A DNA stretch of 64,000 nt from positions 1-64,000 of the forward strand of contig VUAW01000011.1 in NCBI GenBank assembly GCA_008711135.1. The letters run 5' to 3'. The position numbers and the translations under genes were made by a program. Under the pieces are notes generated by a model. The model had not been told where the DNA came from. It made no database searches and was given only the letters and a program-made list of their open reading frames with translations. Origin of the DNA: Rhodobacteraceae bacterium LNNU 3342 (lineage in GTDB: Bacteria > Pseudomonadota > Alphaproteobacteria > Rhodobacterales > Rhodobacteraceae). Of this stretch, positions 1-8,076 are shown one piece after another. Positions within the stretch are counted from its first letter, which is position 1. Every line of letters begins with the position of its first letter.

Positions 1-2
1 GC

Positions 3-86
3 CCCGAGGCACGGGCAGAGGCGATTGCCACCGCGACGGACGCGCTTCGTCAACTGGCGGCCGATGAACTGGCCAAGGTCGCCTGA
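3..86 (+). CDS. C-terminal end of an unidentified protein (partial)
   Basis: An open frame enters from the left edge and ends at TGA 84-86, giving a 27-residue alanine-rich, probably helical tail (ending LAADELAKVA). The gene starts outside the window. A strong hairpin with a T run follows directly, which supports a true gene end. The tail is too short to assign a family. Confidence 0.6.
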   Translation, partial: PEARAEAIATATDALRQLAADELAKVA

Positions 87-99
87 GCATCATCCCACA

Positions 100-133
100 A
101 CGGCCCGCCGGAATTGCCCCGGCGGGCCGTTTT
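100..133 (+). terminator. Rho-independent terminator
   Basis: A 12-bp perfect stem (100-111 pairs with 119-130) with a 7-base loop is followed by TTTT. It lies 14 bases after the stop codon of the partial gene at the left edge and before the convergent FAH-family gene, so it probably ends transcription from the left and may also serve the opposite strand. Confidence 0.85.
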
Positions 134-163
134 CATGACACCCTTTCGATCATCGGCCTCCTG

Positions 164-841
164 TCAGCCGATGGTGACCTCCAGCGGCTCCAGCCCGTCA
201 AAGGTGGCGACCAGCTTGTCCCCCTTCACCACCGGGCCCACGCCATGCGGCGTTCCCGTCAGGATAATGTCGCCGGGGAACAGCTCGAAATATTCCGACA
301 GGCGGCTGATGATTTCCGGCATTTTCCAGATGAGCAGCGAAACATCGGATTCCTGCCGCGTCTCTCCGTTCACGGTCAGGCAGATGCGGCCCTTTTCGAT
401 CAGGCCGGTTTCGGTCACGGGGGTCAGGGGACCCACGGGGAATGAATGATCGAATGACTTGGCGATTTCCCACGGCAGGCCACCGCCCTGAATATCGCGG
501 CGGGTCATGTCGAGGCCCACGGCATAGCCCCAGACATGGTCAAGCGCCTCATCCTCGGGGATGTTCTTGCCGCCCTTGCCGATGGCGATGACCAGTTCCA
601 CCTCATGGTGGAAATCCTTCGTCACGCCCGGATAGGGGATCGTGCTGCCCGAAGTGACCACCGCATCGCTGGGCTTTTGAAAAAACAGCGGCGGGTCGCG
701 GTCGGCGCTGCCGCCCATTTCCTCGACATGGGCAACGTAGTTGCGCCCGATGCAATAGATGCGCCGGACGGGGAAAAACTTGTCACTGCCCTTTACGGGG
801 ATGGCCGCGGGCTCTGGCGCCGGGATCACGAACTCGGTCAT
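164..841 (-). CDS. Fumarylacetoacetate hydrolase family protein (FAHD1/acylpyruvase type)
   Basis: A 225-residue single-domain FAH protein. These metal-dependent cytosolic enzymes cleave C-C bonds of acylpyruvates, or decarboxylate oxo acids. Visible family marks are IGRNY at 31-35, FFQKP at 53-57, the acidic metal ligands E80 and E82 in HHEVELV with D111 in GLDMTRRD, and GTPHGVGP at 196-203. The start chosen is the ATG at 841, because an upstream in-frame ATG lies inside the GGAGGAGGAG ribosome binding site. Members include fumarylpyruvate hydrolase and oxaloacetate decarboxylase; substrate cannot be read from sequence. A second FAH protein lies at 38167 beside gentisate dioxygenase, so this one could take another acylpyruvate. 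It is transcribed away from the ABC operon at 1021. Confidence 0.88.
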   Translation of the reverse strand: MTEFVIPAPEPAAIPVKGSDKFFPVRRIYCIGRNYVAHVEEMGGSADRDPPLFFQKPSDAVVTSGSTIPYPGVTKDFHHEVELVIAIGKGGKNIPEDEALDHVWGYAVGLDMTRRDIQGGGLPWEIAKSFDHSFPVGPLTPVTETGLIEKGRICLTVNGETRQESDVSLLIWKMPEIISRLSEYFELFPGDIILTGTPHGVGPVVKGDKLVATFDGLEPLEVTIG

Positions 842-923
842 CGCACTCCTCCTCCTCATGCTTCGCCGTCAGGCTAGCCGTGTACAATTCGTGGATCAAC
901 AGCAATCATACATTATTTGGGCT

Positions 924-942
924 TTGACATGTAATCGCATGT
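924..942 (+). promoter_or_regulatory. Candidate promoter and operator before the ABC operon
   Basis: TTGACA at 924-929 is a perfect -35 box, although no good -10 follows at 17 bases. It overlaps an inverted repeat, ACATG-6-CATGT (927-942). A further TGTACA-like site lies at about 881. These could be operators for the GntR-family regulator encoded last in this operon; that link is an inference. Confidence 0.4.
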
Positions 943-1020
943 ACCCGACACTGATCCGGCGCCCGAAGGGTTGGAGGAGCCTGAGGGCTGCATCGACATC
1001 TGCCACCAGGGAGGAATTCA

Positions 1021-2028
1021 ATGACAAGACTGTGCGCCCGCGCTTTCGCGGTCGGCCTCGCCCTTGCCTTTGGCGGGCCCGCCGCGGCGCAGACGACGGA
1101 ACTGACGCTCGTCCTGCCCAACCCGTCCGCCTTGAACAACTTTCCGCTGCATGTCGCGGTGGGCGAAGGCTACTTCGCCGAGGAAGGGATCGAGGTGAAC
1201 GTCGAAATCGTCAACGGCTCGGCCTCGGTCCTGCAACTGCTGGCCTCTGGGCAGGCGGATATCGGGCAACCCGGCCCGGCGCCGCTGCTGGCCGCGCGGG
1301 CGCGGGATGTGGACGTCGTCTTCCTGTACAACCACTTTGCCAAGTCGGTCTTTGGCCTTGTTGTCCCCGAGGAGTCAGAGGCCCAGGGCCCCGAGGATCT
1401 TCGCGGCACGGTGATCGGCGTCGGCACCGCCGACGGGGCCGAGGTCGGCTTTGTCCGCGCCATGATGACCGAGGCGGGGATGGTCGAAGGCACCGACTAT
1501 GAATTCCTGGCCGTGGGCGATGGCGGCACCGCCGCCGCCGCGCTGATCAATGGCGAGGTTCAGGCCTATGCCGCAGCAAGTTCGGACGCCGCGATCATCT
1601 CGGCCCGCGGCTTTGCCCTGCGTGAGATCACGCCGGAACCCTTCTTTGCCTATTTCGGCAACGGCTGGGCCGCGATGCGCGAATTCATCGACGCCAACCC
1701 CGAGGTGATCGAGGGCTTTGGCCGCGCGCTGGTCCGGGGCACCCGCTTCGGCCTTGACCCGGCGAACGAGGACAAGGTGCTCGAATACACCGCCGCCGCC
1801 AACCCGCAGGAAGGCGAGGACCCGGAATTCGCACGCGCCCTGCTGCACGCCATCCAGGAACGCGCCGTATCCGCCGACCCCGACGCCCCCTTCGGCTATC
1901 ACCCGCCCGAGGCATGGGAGAAGTGGCACGAAAGCCTGCAGGCCAGCGGCGAGCTGTCCGAACCGCTGGAAGACCTTGAAGCCGCCTATACCAACGAGTT
2001 CGTCGAAGCATGGAACGAAGCGCCATGA
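1021..2028 (+). CDS. ABC transporter periplasmic substrate-binding protein, NMT1/SsuA/TauA type
   Basis: A 335-residue secreted binding protein. Residues 1-23 form a Sec signal peptide ending AAA-Q. The mature part has the NMT1/THI5-like pattern: LHVAVGEGYFAEEGIEV at about 39-55 and LASGQADIGQPG at about 76-87. Such proteins deliver sulfonates, nitrate, pyrimidine precursors or aromatic acids to an inner-membrane permease. A GGGAGG ribosome binding site precedes the ATG. The stop overlaps the next start as ATGA, so the binding protein, ATPase, permease and GntR regulator form one operon (1021-4392). The ligand is unknown; the neighbouring FAH gene hints at an organic acid but does not prove it. 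Confidence 0.88.
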   Translation: MTRLCARAFAVGLALAFGGPAAAQTTELTLVLPNPSALNNFPLHVAVGEGYFAEEGIEVNVEIVNGSASVLQLLASGQADIGQPGPAPLLAARARDVDVVFLYNHFAKSVFGLVVPEESEAQGPEDLRGTVIGVGTADGAEVGFVRAMMTEAGMVEGTDYEFLAVGDGGTAAAALINGEVQAYAAASSDAAIISARGFALREITPEPFFAYFGNGWAAMREFIDANPEVIEGFGRALVRGTRFGLDPANEDKVLEYTAAANPQEGEDPEFARALLHAIQERAVSADPDAPFGYHPPEAWEKWHESLQASGELSEPLEDLEAAYTNEFVEAWNEAP

Positions 2029-2828
2029 TGCAGCAGGCGGTCGAGGCGGGGGTCCGGCATGTGCCGGGCCGTCCCATCTATCAACTGAGGAACGTCAGCC
2101 GCAGCTATGGCGCCTTCAGGGCCCTGACCGGGATCAACCTTGACCTGACCGAGGGGAGCTTCTCCTCGGTCATCGGGCCGTCGGGCTGCGGCAAGACGAC
2201 CCTGCTGAAGATCATGGCCGGGCTCGCGCCGCCATCGACCGGCAGCGTGATCCTGAACGGGCGGCCGGTCATGGGGCCACAGCGCCAGATCGGGATGATG
2301 TTCCAGCAGGCGACGCTGCTGCCGTGGCGGACGGCGATCGACAACATCCTGCTGCCGATTGAAATCCGCGACGGCCGGCAGGCGGCACGGGCACACCGCG
2401 ATGACGCCGGCGCCCTGCTGGATCTGGTCGGGCTCAAGGGGTTCGAAAACGCATATCCCCGGCAGCTTTCGGGCGGCATGGCGCAGCGGACGGCGATCTG
2501 CCGGATGCTGATCACCCGGCCAGAGGTGCTGTTGCTGGACGAACCCTTCAGCGCGCTGGATGAACTGTCGCGCGACAACATGAACCTTGAACTGCAGCGG
2601 GTCTGCCTCGCGCGGAACGCGACCGCCTTCCTGATCACCCATTCGATCCCCGAGGCGGTGTTCCTCTCCGACACGGTCTACATCATGTCCGCCCGTCCCG
2701 GCCGGTTTTCCGAGGCCGTCACCATCGACCTGCCCCGCCCCCGCACGCTGGAGATGATGACGACGCCGGAATTCGGCGCCTATGTCACCTATATCCGCAA
2801 CCGCCTCGACGAAGGAGCGGCGCCATGA
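2025..2828 (+). CDS. ABC transporter ATP-binding protein (SsuB/TauB-like)
   Basis: A 267-residue nucleotide-binding subunit. Walker A is GPSGCGKT at 51-58, the Q-loop MMFQQ is at 91-95, the signature LSGGM at 148-152, Walker B LLLDEP at 169-174, and the switch histidine is H206 in LITHS. The sequence FQQATLLPW is typical of the nitrate/sulfonate/taurine group. An in-frame ATG at 2010 lies inside the binding-protein gene, but the ATG at 2025 forms a four-base ATGA overlap with its stop and is preferred. The enzyme hydrolyses ATP at the inner membrane to drive import by the permease at 2825. Confidence 0.9.
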   Translation: MMQQAVEAGVRHVPGRPIYQLRNVSRSYGAFRALTGINLDLTEGSFSSVIGPSGCGKTTLLKIMAGLAPPSTGSVILNGRPVMGPQRQIGMMFQQATLLPWRTAIDNILLPIEIRDGRQAARAHRDDAGALLDLVGLKGFENAYPRQLSGGMAQRTAICRMLITRPEVLLLDEPFSALDELSRDNMNLELQRVCLARNATAFLITHSIPEAVFLSDTVYIMSARPGRFSEAVTIDLPRPRTLEMMTTPEFGAYVTYIRNRLDEGAAP

Positions 2829-3700
2829 TCACCGTCAAGGGCCAGCCCATCCGCACCACCAACGAAACATTCCCGGAAACCGTCTGGGCCGAACATGTCG
2901 CCCACATCGACCGCATCCCGCGCCCCATCGCGATGATCGGCCTGCTGCTGATCTTCCTTGGCCTGTGGCAGGCGGTGCATGTCTTCGGGCTGGTTTCCCC
3001 CATCATCCTGCCCTCGCCGGCCGAGGTTGGGCGTGACATCCTGTTCGTCGGCAGCAACCTGATCAGCGGCGGCTACATGCTGAGTGCCATGTGGATCACC
3101 GCGCAAGAGGCCCTGCTGGGCTTTGCCTTTGCCATCACCATCGGCTTTTCGCTGGGAGTGCTGGTGGGGGAAACCAGCTTTGGCGAACGCGCTGTCCTGC
3201 CCTACCTCGTCGCCATCGACACGATGCCCAAGGTGGCCTTTGCGCCGCTGTTTCTGGCGTGGCTGGGGTTCGGGATCTCGTCCAAGGTCGCGCTGGCCGC
3301 CTTCATCGCCACCTTCCCGATCGTGGTGGGCACCGCGTCGGGCCTTTACGCCGCCGATGAAAACGCCCGGGCGCTGTTCCGGTCGATGGGCGCAAGCCGG
3401 TGGCAGACGCTTTGGCGGCTGAAGATCCCCAACGGGCTGCCGCAGATATTTACCGGGTTGAAGATCGGCGCCGTCGGCGTCATGGCGGGCGCGATCACCG
3501 CCGAATTCCTTGGCGGCGGCAAGGGGCTGGGCGAGCTGATCCGCGTCGCTGCGTCGCAACTGCAGACGCCGCGGGTGTTCTCGCTGATCCTTTACCTGTC
3601 GCTTCTGGGCTATCTGCTGTTCTGGACCGTTGTCCTGCTTGAGCGTCGGCTGGTCTTCTGGCATCGGGCCAGTGCAACCGGGATCGAGGAGGCACGGTGA
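2825..3700 (+). CDS. ABC transporter permease (SsuC/TauC-like)
   Basis: A 291-residue inner-membrane protein with about six hydrophobic segments: about 36-57, 96-115, 127-148, 155-172, 213-235 and 255-275. The cytoplasmic EAA loop that docks on the ATPase is at about 183-205 (FRSMGASRWQTLWRLKIP). The N terminus is longer than usual by about 30 polar residues. Its start overlaps the ATPase stop (ATGA), and its stop overlaps the GTG start of the GntR gene, so translation is probably coupled. It forms the import pore for the ligand delivered by the protein at 1021. Confidence 0.88.
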   Translation: MITVKGQPIRTTNETFPETVWAEHVAHIDRIPRPIAMIGLLLIFLGLWQAVHVFGLVSPIILPSPAEVGRDILFVGSNLISGGYMLSAMWITAQEALLGFAFAITIGFSLGVLVGETSFGERAVLPYLVAIDTMPKVAFAPLFLAWLGFGISSKVALAAFIATFPIVVGTASGLYAADENARALFRSMGASRWQTLWRLKIPNGLPQIFTGLKIGAVGVMAGAITAEFLGGGKGLGELIRVAASQLQTPRVFSLILYLSLLGYLLFWTVVLLERRLVFWHRASATGIEEAR

Positions 3701-4392
3701 CAGTCGAAACAGGGCCCCGCAAGCGGTCGGAAAAGGGAACGTCCAGCACGTTCGTCTATCACGCGCTGAAGCGGGACATCGTGCGCGGCGTGCTGGAGCC
3801 GGGGGAAAAGCTGCAGATCGAACAGGTCGCAAGCCGCTATTCCGTCGGCACCAACCCGGTGAGGGAGGCGCTGAACCGCCTGTCCGCCGAACGGCTGGTG
3901 GACCGGGAGGACCTGCGCGGCTTCTTCGTCCCGCCGATCTCGGTCAGCCTGTTCCGCGAACTGGTGAAAACCCGCTGCTGGCTGGAAGGCAAGGCGCTGG
4001 AGGAATCCATCCGCAACCGGACCGAGGAATGGGAGGATGCGATCATCCTTGCCAACCACAAGCTGGCCCGCACACCGATCCTTCTGCCCGACGAAAGCGG
4101 CGCGCCGGTGGACAATTCCGAATGGGAGGAACGTCACCGCGCCTTTCACCGCGCCCTGATCGCCAACTGCGGGTCACGGCCCCTGCTGGGGTTTTGCGAC
4201 GACCTCATGATCCAGATCGAACGCTATCGCCATATCTCGATGGCCAACAGCTATCCCCGCCGCCGCAGCGTCGAGGAACACCAGGGCATCGTGGACGCCA
4301 CGCTGGACGGGAACATCCCGCTTGCCGTGGAACGACTGACCGCCCAGTACCAGCTGACGCTGAAGGTGTTCGAGGAAACCACCGGCGCGTGA
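3697..4392 (+). CDS. GntR-family transcriptional regulator
   Basis: A 231-residue regulator. An N-terminal winged helix-turn-helix (about 18-85) contains the GntR mark GTNPVREALNRLSAERLV, followed by a helical effector domain of the FadR/FCD type. The GTG start at 3697 overlaps the permease stop as GTGA and is preceded by GAGGAGGC. As the last gene of the ABC operon it probably controls that operon in response to the transported ligand. The palindrome at 927-942 is a candidate operator. It converges with the peptide-transporter permease at 4429, and no clear terminator is visible in the 36-base gap. Confidence 0.85.
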   Translation: MTVETGPRKRSEKGTSSTFVYHALKRDIVRGVLEPGEKLQIEQVASRYSVGTNPVREALNRLSAERLVDREDLRGFFVPPISVSLFRELVKTRCWLEGKALEESIRNRTEEWEDAIILANHKLARTPILLPDESGAPVDNSEWEERHRAFHRALIANCGSRPLLGFCDDLMIQIERYRHISMANSYPRRRSVEEHQGIVDATLDGNIPLAVERLTAQYQLTLKVFEETTGA

Positions 4393-4428
4393 CGGGCGGC
4401 CAGCCGCGTCACCAACGGTAGCAACCCG

Positions 4429-5307
4429 TCACACCGGGTCGCTGCGGACATCCAGCGCGTCGCGCAGCCCATCCCCGATGAAGTTGAAGCTGGTCACCGC
4501 CATGGTGATGGTGATGCCCGGCACGATGGCCAGCCAGGGCGCGCTGGCCAGATACTGCTGCGCCCCGTTCAGCATGTTGCCCCAGCTGGGCAGCGGCGGC
4601 TGGATCCCATAGCCAAGGAAGCTGACGTAAGCCTCCAGCAGGATGGCGCGGGCGACGGTCAGGGTCGCGGCCACGATGATCGGGCCCATGGCATTCGGCA
4701 GGATTTCCCGGAACATGATGTGGCTGCGGCTGAGGCCCAGCATCCGGCCCGCCTGCACGAACTCGCGCTCTCGCAGCGAACGGACCTCGGCCTCGACGAT
4801 GCGGGCGACCTCCATCCAGCTGGTGAGGGCGATGATCACGGTGATCATGATCGGGCTTGGCTTCAGCAGCGCGGCCAGAGCCAGCACAAGAAAGATCGAC
4901 GGGAAGGCGAGAAAGGCATCGACCATCCGCATCAGCGCCGCCCCGATCCAGCCGCCGCGATACCCCGCGATCACGCCGACCAGCGCCCCGACCAGCGTCG
5001 AAAGCACCATCGCGCAGAACCCGACGAGCAACGAGATCCGCCCCGCCATCAAGAGCCGCGCCGCGATGTCCCGGCCCAGCGGGTCGGTGCCCAGGTAGTG
5101 CTGCCCGGTCAGCGGCGGCGAAAACCGCGCCCGCAGGTCGATGAAGAGAGAGTCATAGGGCAGCAGCCACGGCCCCGCCACGCAGGCAAAGGTCAGGAAG
5201 GTGATCATCACCACCCCGATCAGCGCGAGCCGGTGGCGGGCAAAGCGCCGGACCGCGCGGTTCTGCCACCAGCGGGCGGGGGCTGCAGGAAGGGCGAGTG
5301 TGGACAT
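4429..5307 (-). CDS. Oligopeptide/dipeptide-type ABC permease, DppC-like
   Basis: A 292-residue inner-membrane permease. It has the OppC/DppC N-terminal segment (RRFARHRLALIGVVM at about 20-34), a first transmembrane helix at about 27-50, GTDPLGRDIAARLL at about 96-109, and the EAA-type loop REFVQAGRMLGLSRSHIMFREILPNA, here at about 184-209. It should pair with the DppB-like subunit at 5332, 24 bases upstream in the same operon. A good AAGGAG site precedes the ATG. It is the last gene of a four-gene minus-strand operon (ATPase, binding protein, DppB, DppC). Substrates of this family include peptides, opines and glycosides. Confidence 0.88.
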   Translation of the reverse strand: MSTLALPAAPARWWQNRAVRRFARHRLALIGVVMITFLTFACVAGPWLLPYDSLFIDLRARFSPPLTGQHYLGTDPLGRDIAARLLMAGRISLLVGFCAMVLSTLVGALVGVIAGYRGGWIGAALMRMVDAFLAFPSIFLVLALAALLKPSPIMITVIIALTSWMEVARIVEAEVRSLREREFVQAGRMLGLSRSHIMFREILPNAMGPIIVAATLTVARAILLEAYVSFLGYGIQPPLPSWGNMLNGAQQYLASAPWLAIVPGITITMAVTSFNFIGDGLRDALDVRSDPV

Positions 5308-5331
5308 GTCGGTCTCCTTGCAGGCTGTGGC

Positions 5332-6282
5332 TCATCCCACGCGTATGCGCGGGTCGACCGTGGCGACCACGATATCGGCGATCAGGTTGCCCAATACGGT
5401 AAGAATGGCGGAAAACATCAGAAGCCCCATCACCACCGGGTAGTCACTGTAGCCAAGGCTGTCGAGGAACAGCCGCCCCATGCCCGGCCAGGTAAAGACG
5501 GTCTCAGTCACCAGCGCGCCGCCAAGAATGCTGGGCAGTTGCATCCCGGCCAGCGTGATCATCGGCAGCAGGGCGTTGCCGACCACGTGCTTCATCAGCA
5601 CGCGGCGTTCGGTCAGCCCCTTGGCGCGGGCGGTCTTGACGAAGTCCTGGTTGATGACGTCCAGCGTCGCGCTGCGCATGTAGCGGCTCCAGACCGCGAC
5701 GTTGACCAGCGAAAGAACGATGCTGGGCAGGATCAGGTGGTGCAGGTAGTTCAGCACCGACTCGTTCCCGATCGTGTACATGTTCCCGGCCGGCACCCAG
5801 CCCAGCCGCAGCGAAAACACATAGATCCCCACCAGCCCGAACCAGAAGGTCGGGATCGACAGCGCCACCATCGCGCCGATCGTCGCGCTGTAGTCAAAGA
5901 TGGAATAGCGATGCGTGGCGCCCCGGATGCCGATCCAGGTGCCGATAGCGATGGCGATGGCCGTCGATGACCCCATCAGCAGCAGCGTCGCGAACAGATG
6001 CCGCTGGATCACCTGCAGCACCGGCACCCCGTCGCGGAACGAGGTTCCCCAGTCGCCCTGCAGCATCCGCAGCAGCCAGTCCAGGTACTGCACCGGCAGC
6101 GGGCGGTTCAGCCCCATCTGTTCCGCCAGGCGGTCAAGGTCGGCCTGCGTCATGCCGGGGTCCAGCGCGTACTGGGCCAGCGGCCCCCCGGGGATCATGT
6201 TCAGCACCGTGAAGCCGATGATCGACACGATCACCAGCAGGATGGCGCTTTGCCACAGGCGGTTGAGCAGGAAGACCAGCAT
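5332..6282 (-). CDS. Oligopeptide/dipeptide-type ABC permease, DppB-like
   Basis: A 316-residue inner-membrane permease. The N-terminal helix is at about 9-29 and carries the family mark FTVLNMIPGGP. LNRPLPVQYLDWL at about 58-70 and GDWGTSFRD at about 76-84 are typical of DppB/GsiC. The EAA-type loop is at about 217-242 (DFVKTARAKGLTERRVLMKHVVGNA). It forms the pore with the DppC-like protein. A hairpin at 6322-6344 separates it from the binding-protein gene, which usually lowers expression of membrane subunits relative to binding protein. Confidence 0.88.
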   Translation of the reverse strand: MLVFLLNRLWQSAILLVIVSIIGFTVLNMIPGGPLAQYALDPGMTQADLDRLAEQMGLNRPLPVQYLDWLLRMLQGDWGTSFRDGVPVLQVIQRHLFATLLLMGSSTAIAIAIGTWIGIRGATHRYSIFDYSATIGAMVALSIPTFWFGLVGIYVFSLRLGWVPAGNMYTIGNESVLNYLHHLILPSIVLSLVNVAVWSRYMRSATLDVINQDFVKTARAKGLTERRVLMKHVVGNALLPMITLAGMQLPSILGGALVTETVFTWPGMGRLFLDSLGYSDYPVVMGLLMFSAILTVLGNLIADIVVATVDPRIRVG

Positions 6283-6321
6283 GGGGGCCCCTCGACGGAT
6301 CAGCAGGTTTCGGTGGGATGC

Positions 6322-6344
6322 GCCGCCCCCGTTACAGGGGCGGC
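6322..6344 (-). other. Intercistronic hairpin inside the peptide ABC operon
   Basis: An 8-bp perfect GC stem, GCCGCCCC with GGGGCGGC, and a 7-base loop lie between the binding-protein stop and the DppB start. No T run follows, so it looks like an mRNA-stabilising or partial-attenuation stem rather than a full terminator. Confidence 0.6.
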
Positions 6345-6356
6345 AGCCGCGTCAGG

Positions 6357-8024
6357 TCAGGTCGCCCAGTACCACTTGGCCGCGTTCCAGGTTTCGGTGC
6401 GGGTGTTGCCGTTATGCTCGACCCCCTCGATCCCGGTCTTCCAGGCGCGGATGGAGTTGTCCGAGAAAAGCGGCAGGAACGGCAGGTCAGCGCGGACCAG
6501 TTCCTGCACCTCCATGTAGATCTCGCGGCGGCGCTCGGTGTCGAAGGTGCTGCTGCCCTCTTCCAGAAGCTCGTCCACCCGCGCGTTCTTGTACTGCGAG
6601 TTGTTCGACCCGCGCCCGCCCTGCGCGATGATCGCGCTGGAATGGAAGCGGTTGGTCACGTCCGGGTCGGGACCGATCAGGTAGGTGATCCCCACGACGA
6701 CGGAGTCGAACTGCGACTGCGTCCAGAAGTCCCCCCAGATGACGGCGGCGGGAAGGTTCTCGATCGTCATCTCGACCCCGATCTCGCGCAGGCTCTGCTG
6801 AACGAACTGTTGCAGTTGTTCACGCAGGTGGTTGCCCGAGGTGGTGGAGTTCACGAACGCAAGCCGCACGCCGTCCTTGGCCCGGATCCCGTCCGCCCCC
6901 GGCACCCAGCCTGCCTCGTCCAGCAGTTGCCGCGCGCGGTCGAGGTTGAACTCATGGCGCGGCAGGTCGGTGTGAACATAGGCCGAGGTCCGCGGCATGA
7001 AGGTTTCGACCGGTTCGGGCAGCCCGTAGTAAAGCGCCTCGATGATCAACTCCTTGTCGATGGCGGCATAGATCGCCTCGCGCACCGCGAGTTCCTTGAA
7101 GACCGGCCGTTCAAGGTTGAGGTAGATCGTTTCGACCGAGGATGCCGGTTCCAGCTTCACCACCCGGTTCGGCAGGGTCACGGCCTCGGCATAGTTGTCG
7201 GGGGTGATGTACATCCGCCCCAGCAGATCGACGTCGCCGCTCTTGAACTGGGTGTAAAGCACGGTCACGTCGGGGATGTACTTGAAGACCAGCTGTTCCA
7301 CATAGGGGCCTTCGCCGAAATAGTCGGGGTTGGCGGTCAGGCTGATGTGGTCGCCCGCGGTACGGTTGCCCCACTTGAACGCGCCCGTGCCGATCGGTGC
7401 CTGATTGAAGGCGGCGGTGTTCGGGTCGGCCTCGGCCTCCAGCACGTGCTTGGGCACGATGAAGGTTTCGGTCAGGAACGACAGGTAAGGGGAGAACGGC
7501 TCTTCCATCCGCCAGGTGATCTCGGTCGGGGAAACGACGGTGATCTCGCGGACCAGCGTATGCCCGGCTGTGCGCCAGCTGCGGAACTCGGGGTTGACGA
7601 TCAGTTCCAGCGTGAACTTGACGTCCTCGGCGGTGAAGGGCGCGCCATCGTGCCAGGTCACGTCGTCGCGCAGCTTGACCCGCCACTCCAGACCATCCTC
7701 GGAAATGCCGCCATTGGCCTGCGACGGCACCTCGACCGCAAGGTTGGGCACGATTTCCCCGTCCGGCATCACCCGGAACAGCGCATCGAACATCGAGAAA
7801 TGGACCCCGTCGTCCACCTCGATCTTGACCATCAGCGGGTTGAAGTTCGTGGGCTCCTGCGACAGGCCGACGATGATGCGGCCCGTGGGGGCATCCGGCG
7901 GTGTCGCGCCAAAGGCCGGTTTGCCCAGCAGGTTCGGGGCCAGAAATCCGGCCGTCCCGGCCGCCCCCATCAGCCCAAGGGCGCTGCGGCGTGAAATCTT
8001 GTTGGTCGTTTTGCGGTCAGCCAT
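6357..8024 (-). CDS. ABC transporter substrate-binding protein, family 5 (DppA/OppA type)
   Basis: A 555-residue periplasmic binding protein. The N terminus carries a twin-arginine signal (SRRSALGLMG at about 9-18) and a hydrophobic stretch ending near PAFGA, so export by Tat is likely. SBP_bac_5 marks include LRDDVTWHDGAPFTAEDVKFTLE at about 101-123 (shown in part) and the repeated F(N)LDRARQLLDEAGW segment near 365-380. The start used is the ATG at 8024, with AGGGAGA in front; an upstream ATG would lengthen it by ten residues. It should feed the DppB/DppC pore. The ligand could be a peptide or another amine compound, since the divergent genes encode a DAO-type oxidase. Confidence 0.88.
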   Translation of the reverse strand: MADRKTTNKISRRSALGLMGAAGTAGFLAPNLLGKPAFGATPPDAPTGRIIVGLSQEPTNFNPLMVKIEVDDGVHFSMFDALFRVMPDGEIVPNLAVEVPSQANGGISEDGLEWRVKLRDDVTWHDGAPFTAEDVKFTLELIVNPEFRSWRTAGHTLVREITVVSPTEITWRMEEPFSPYLSFLTETFIVPKHVLEAEADPNTAAFNQAPIGTGAFKWGNRTAGDHISLTANPDYFGEGPYVEQLVFKYIPDVTVLYTQFKSGDVDLLGRMYITPDNYAEAVTLPNRVVKLEPASSVETIYLNLERPVFKELAVREAIYAAIDKELIIEALYYGLPEPVETFMPRTSAYVHTDLPRHEFNLDRARQLLDEAGWVPGADGIRAKDGVRLAFVNSTTSGNHLREQLQQFVQQSLREIGVEMTIENLPAAVIWGDFWTQSQFDSVVVGITYLIGPDPDVTNRFHSSAIIAQGGRGSNNSQYKNARVDELLEEGSSTFDTERRREIYMEVQELVRADLPFLPLFSDNSIRAWKTGIEGVEHNGNTRTETWNAAKWYWAT

Positions 8025-8076
8025 GGATACATCTCCCTGATGCGGCTCAGCCAAAGTCGATTATTTGATCCGGGTC

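Noticed and set aside
4720-5970. A 416-codon plus-strand open frame
   Set aside because: It lies opposite the DppB and DppC genes, whose membrane segments and motifs are clear; its composition is that of an antisense frame.
6318-7994. A 558-codon plus-strand open frame
   Set aside because: It is antisense to the binding-protein gene, is rich in H, R, G and D as expected of a GC-rich shadow frame, and matches no family.
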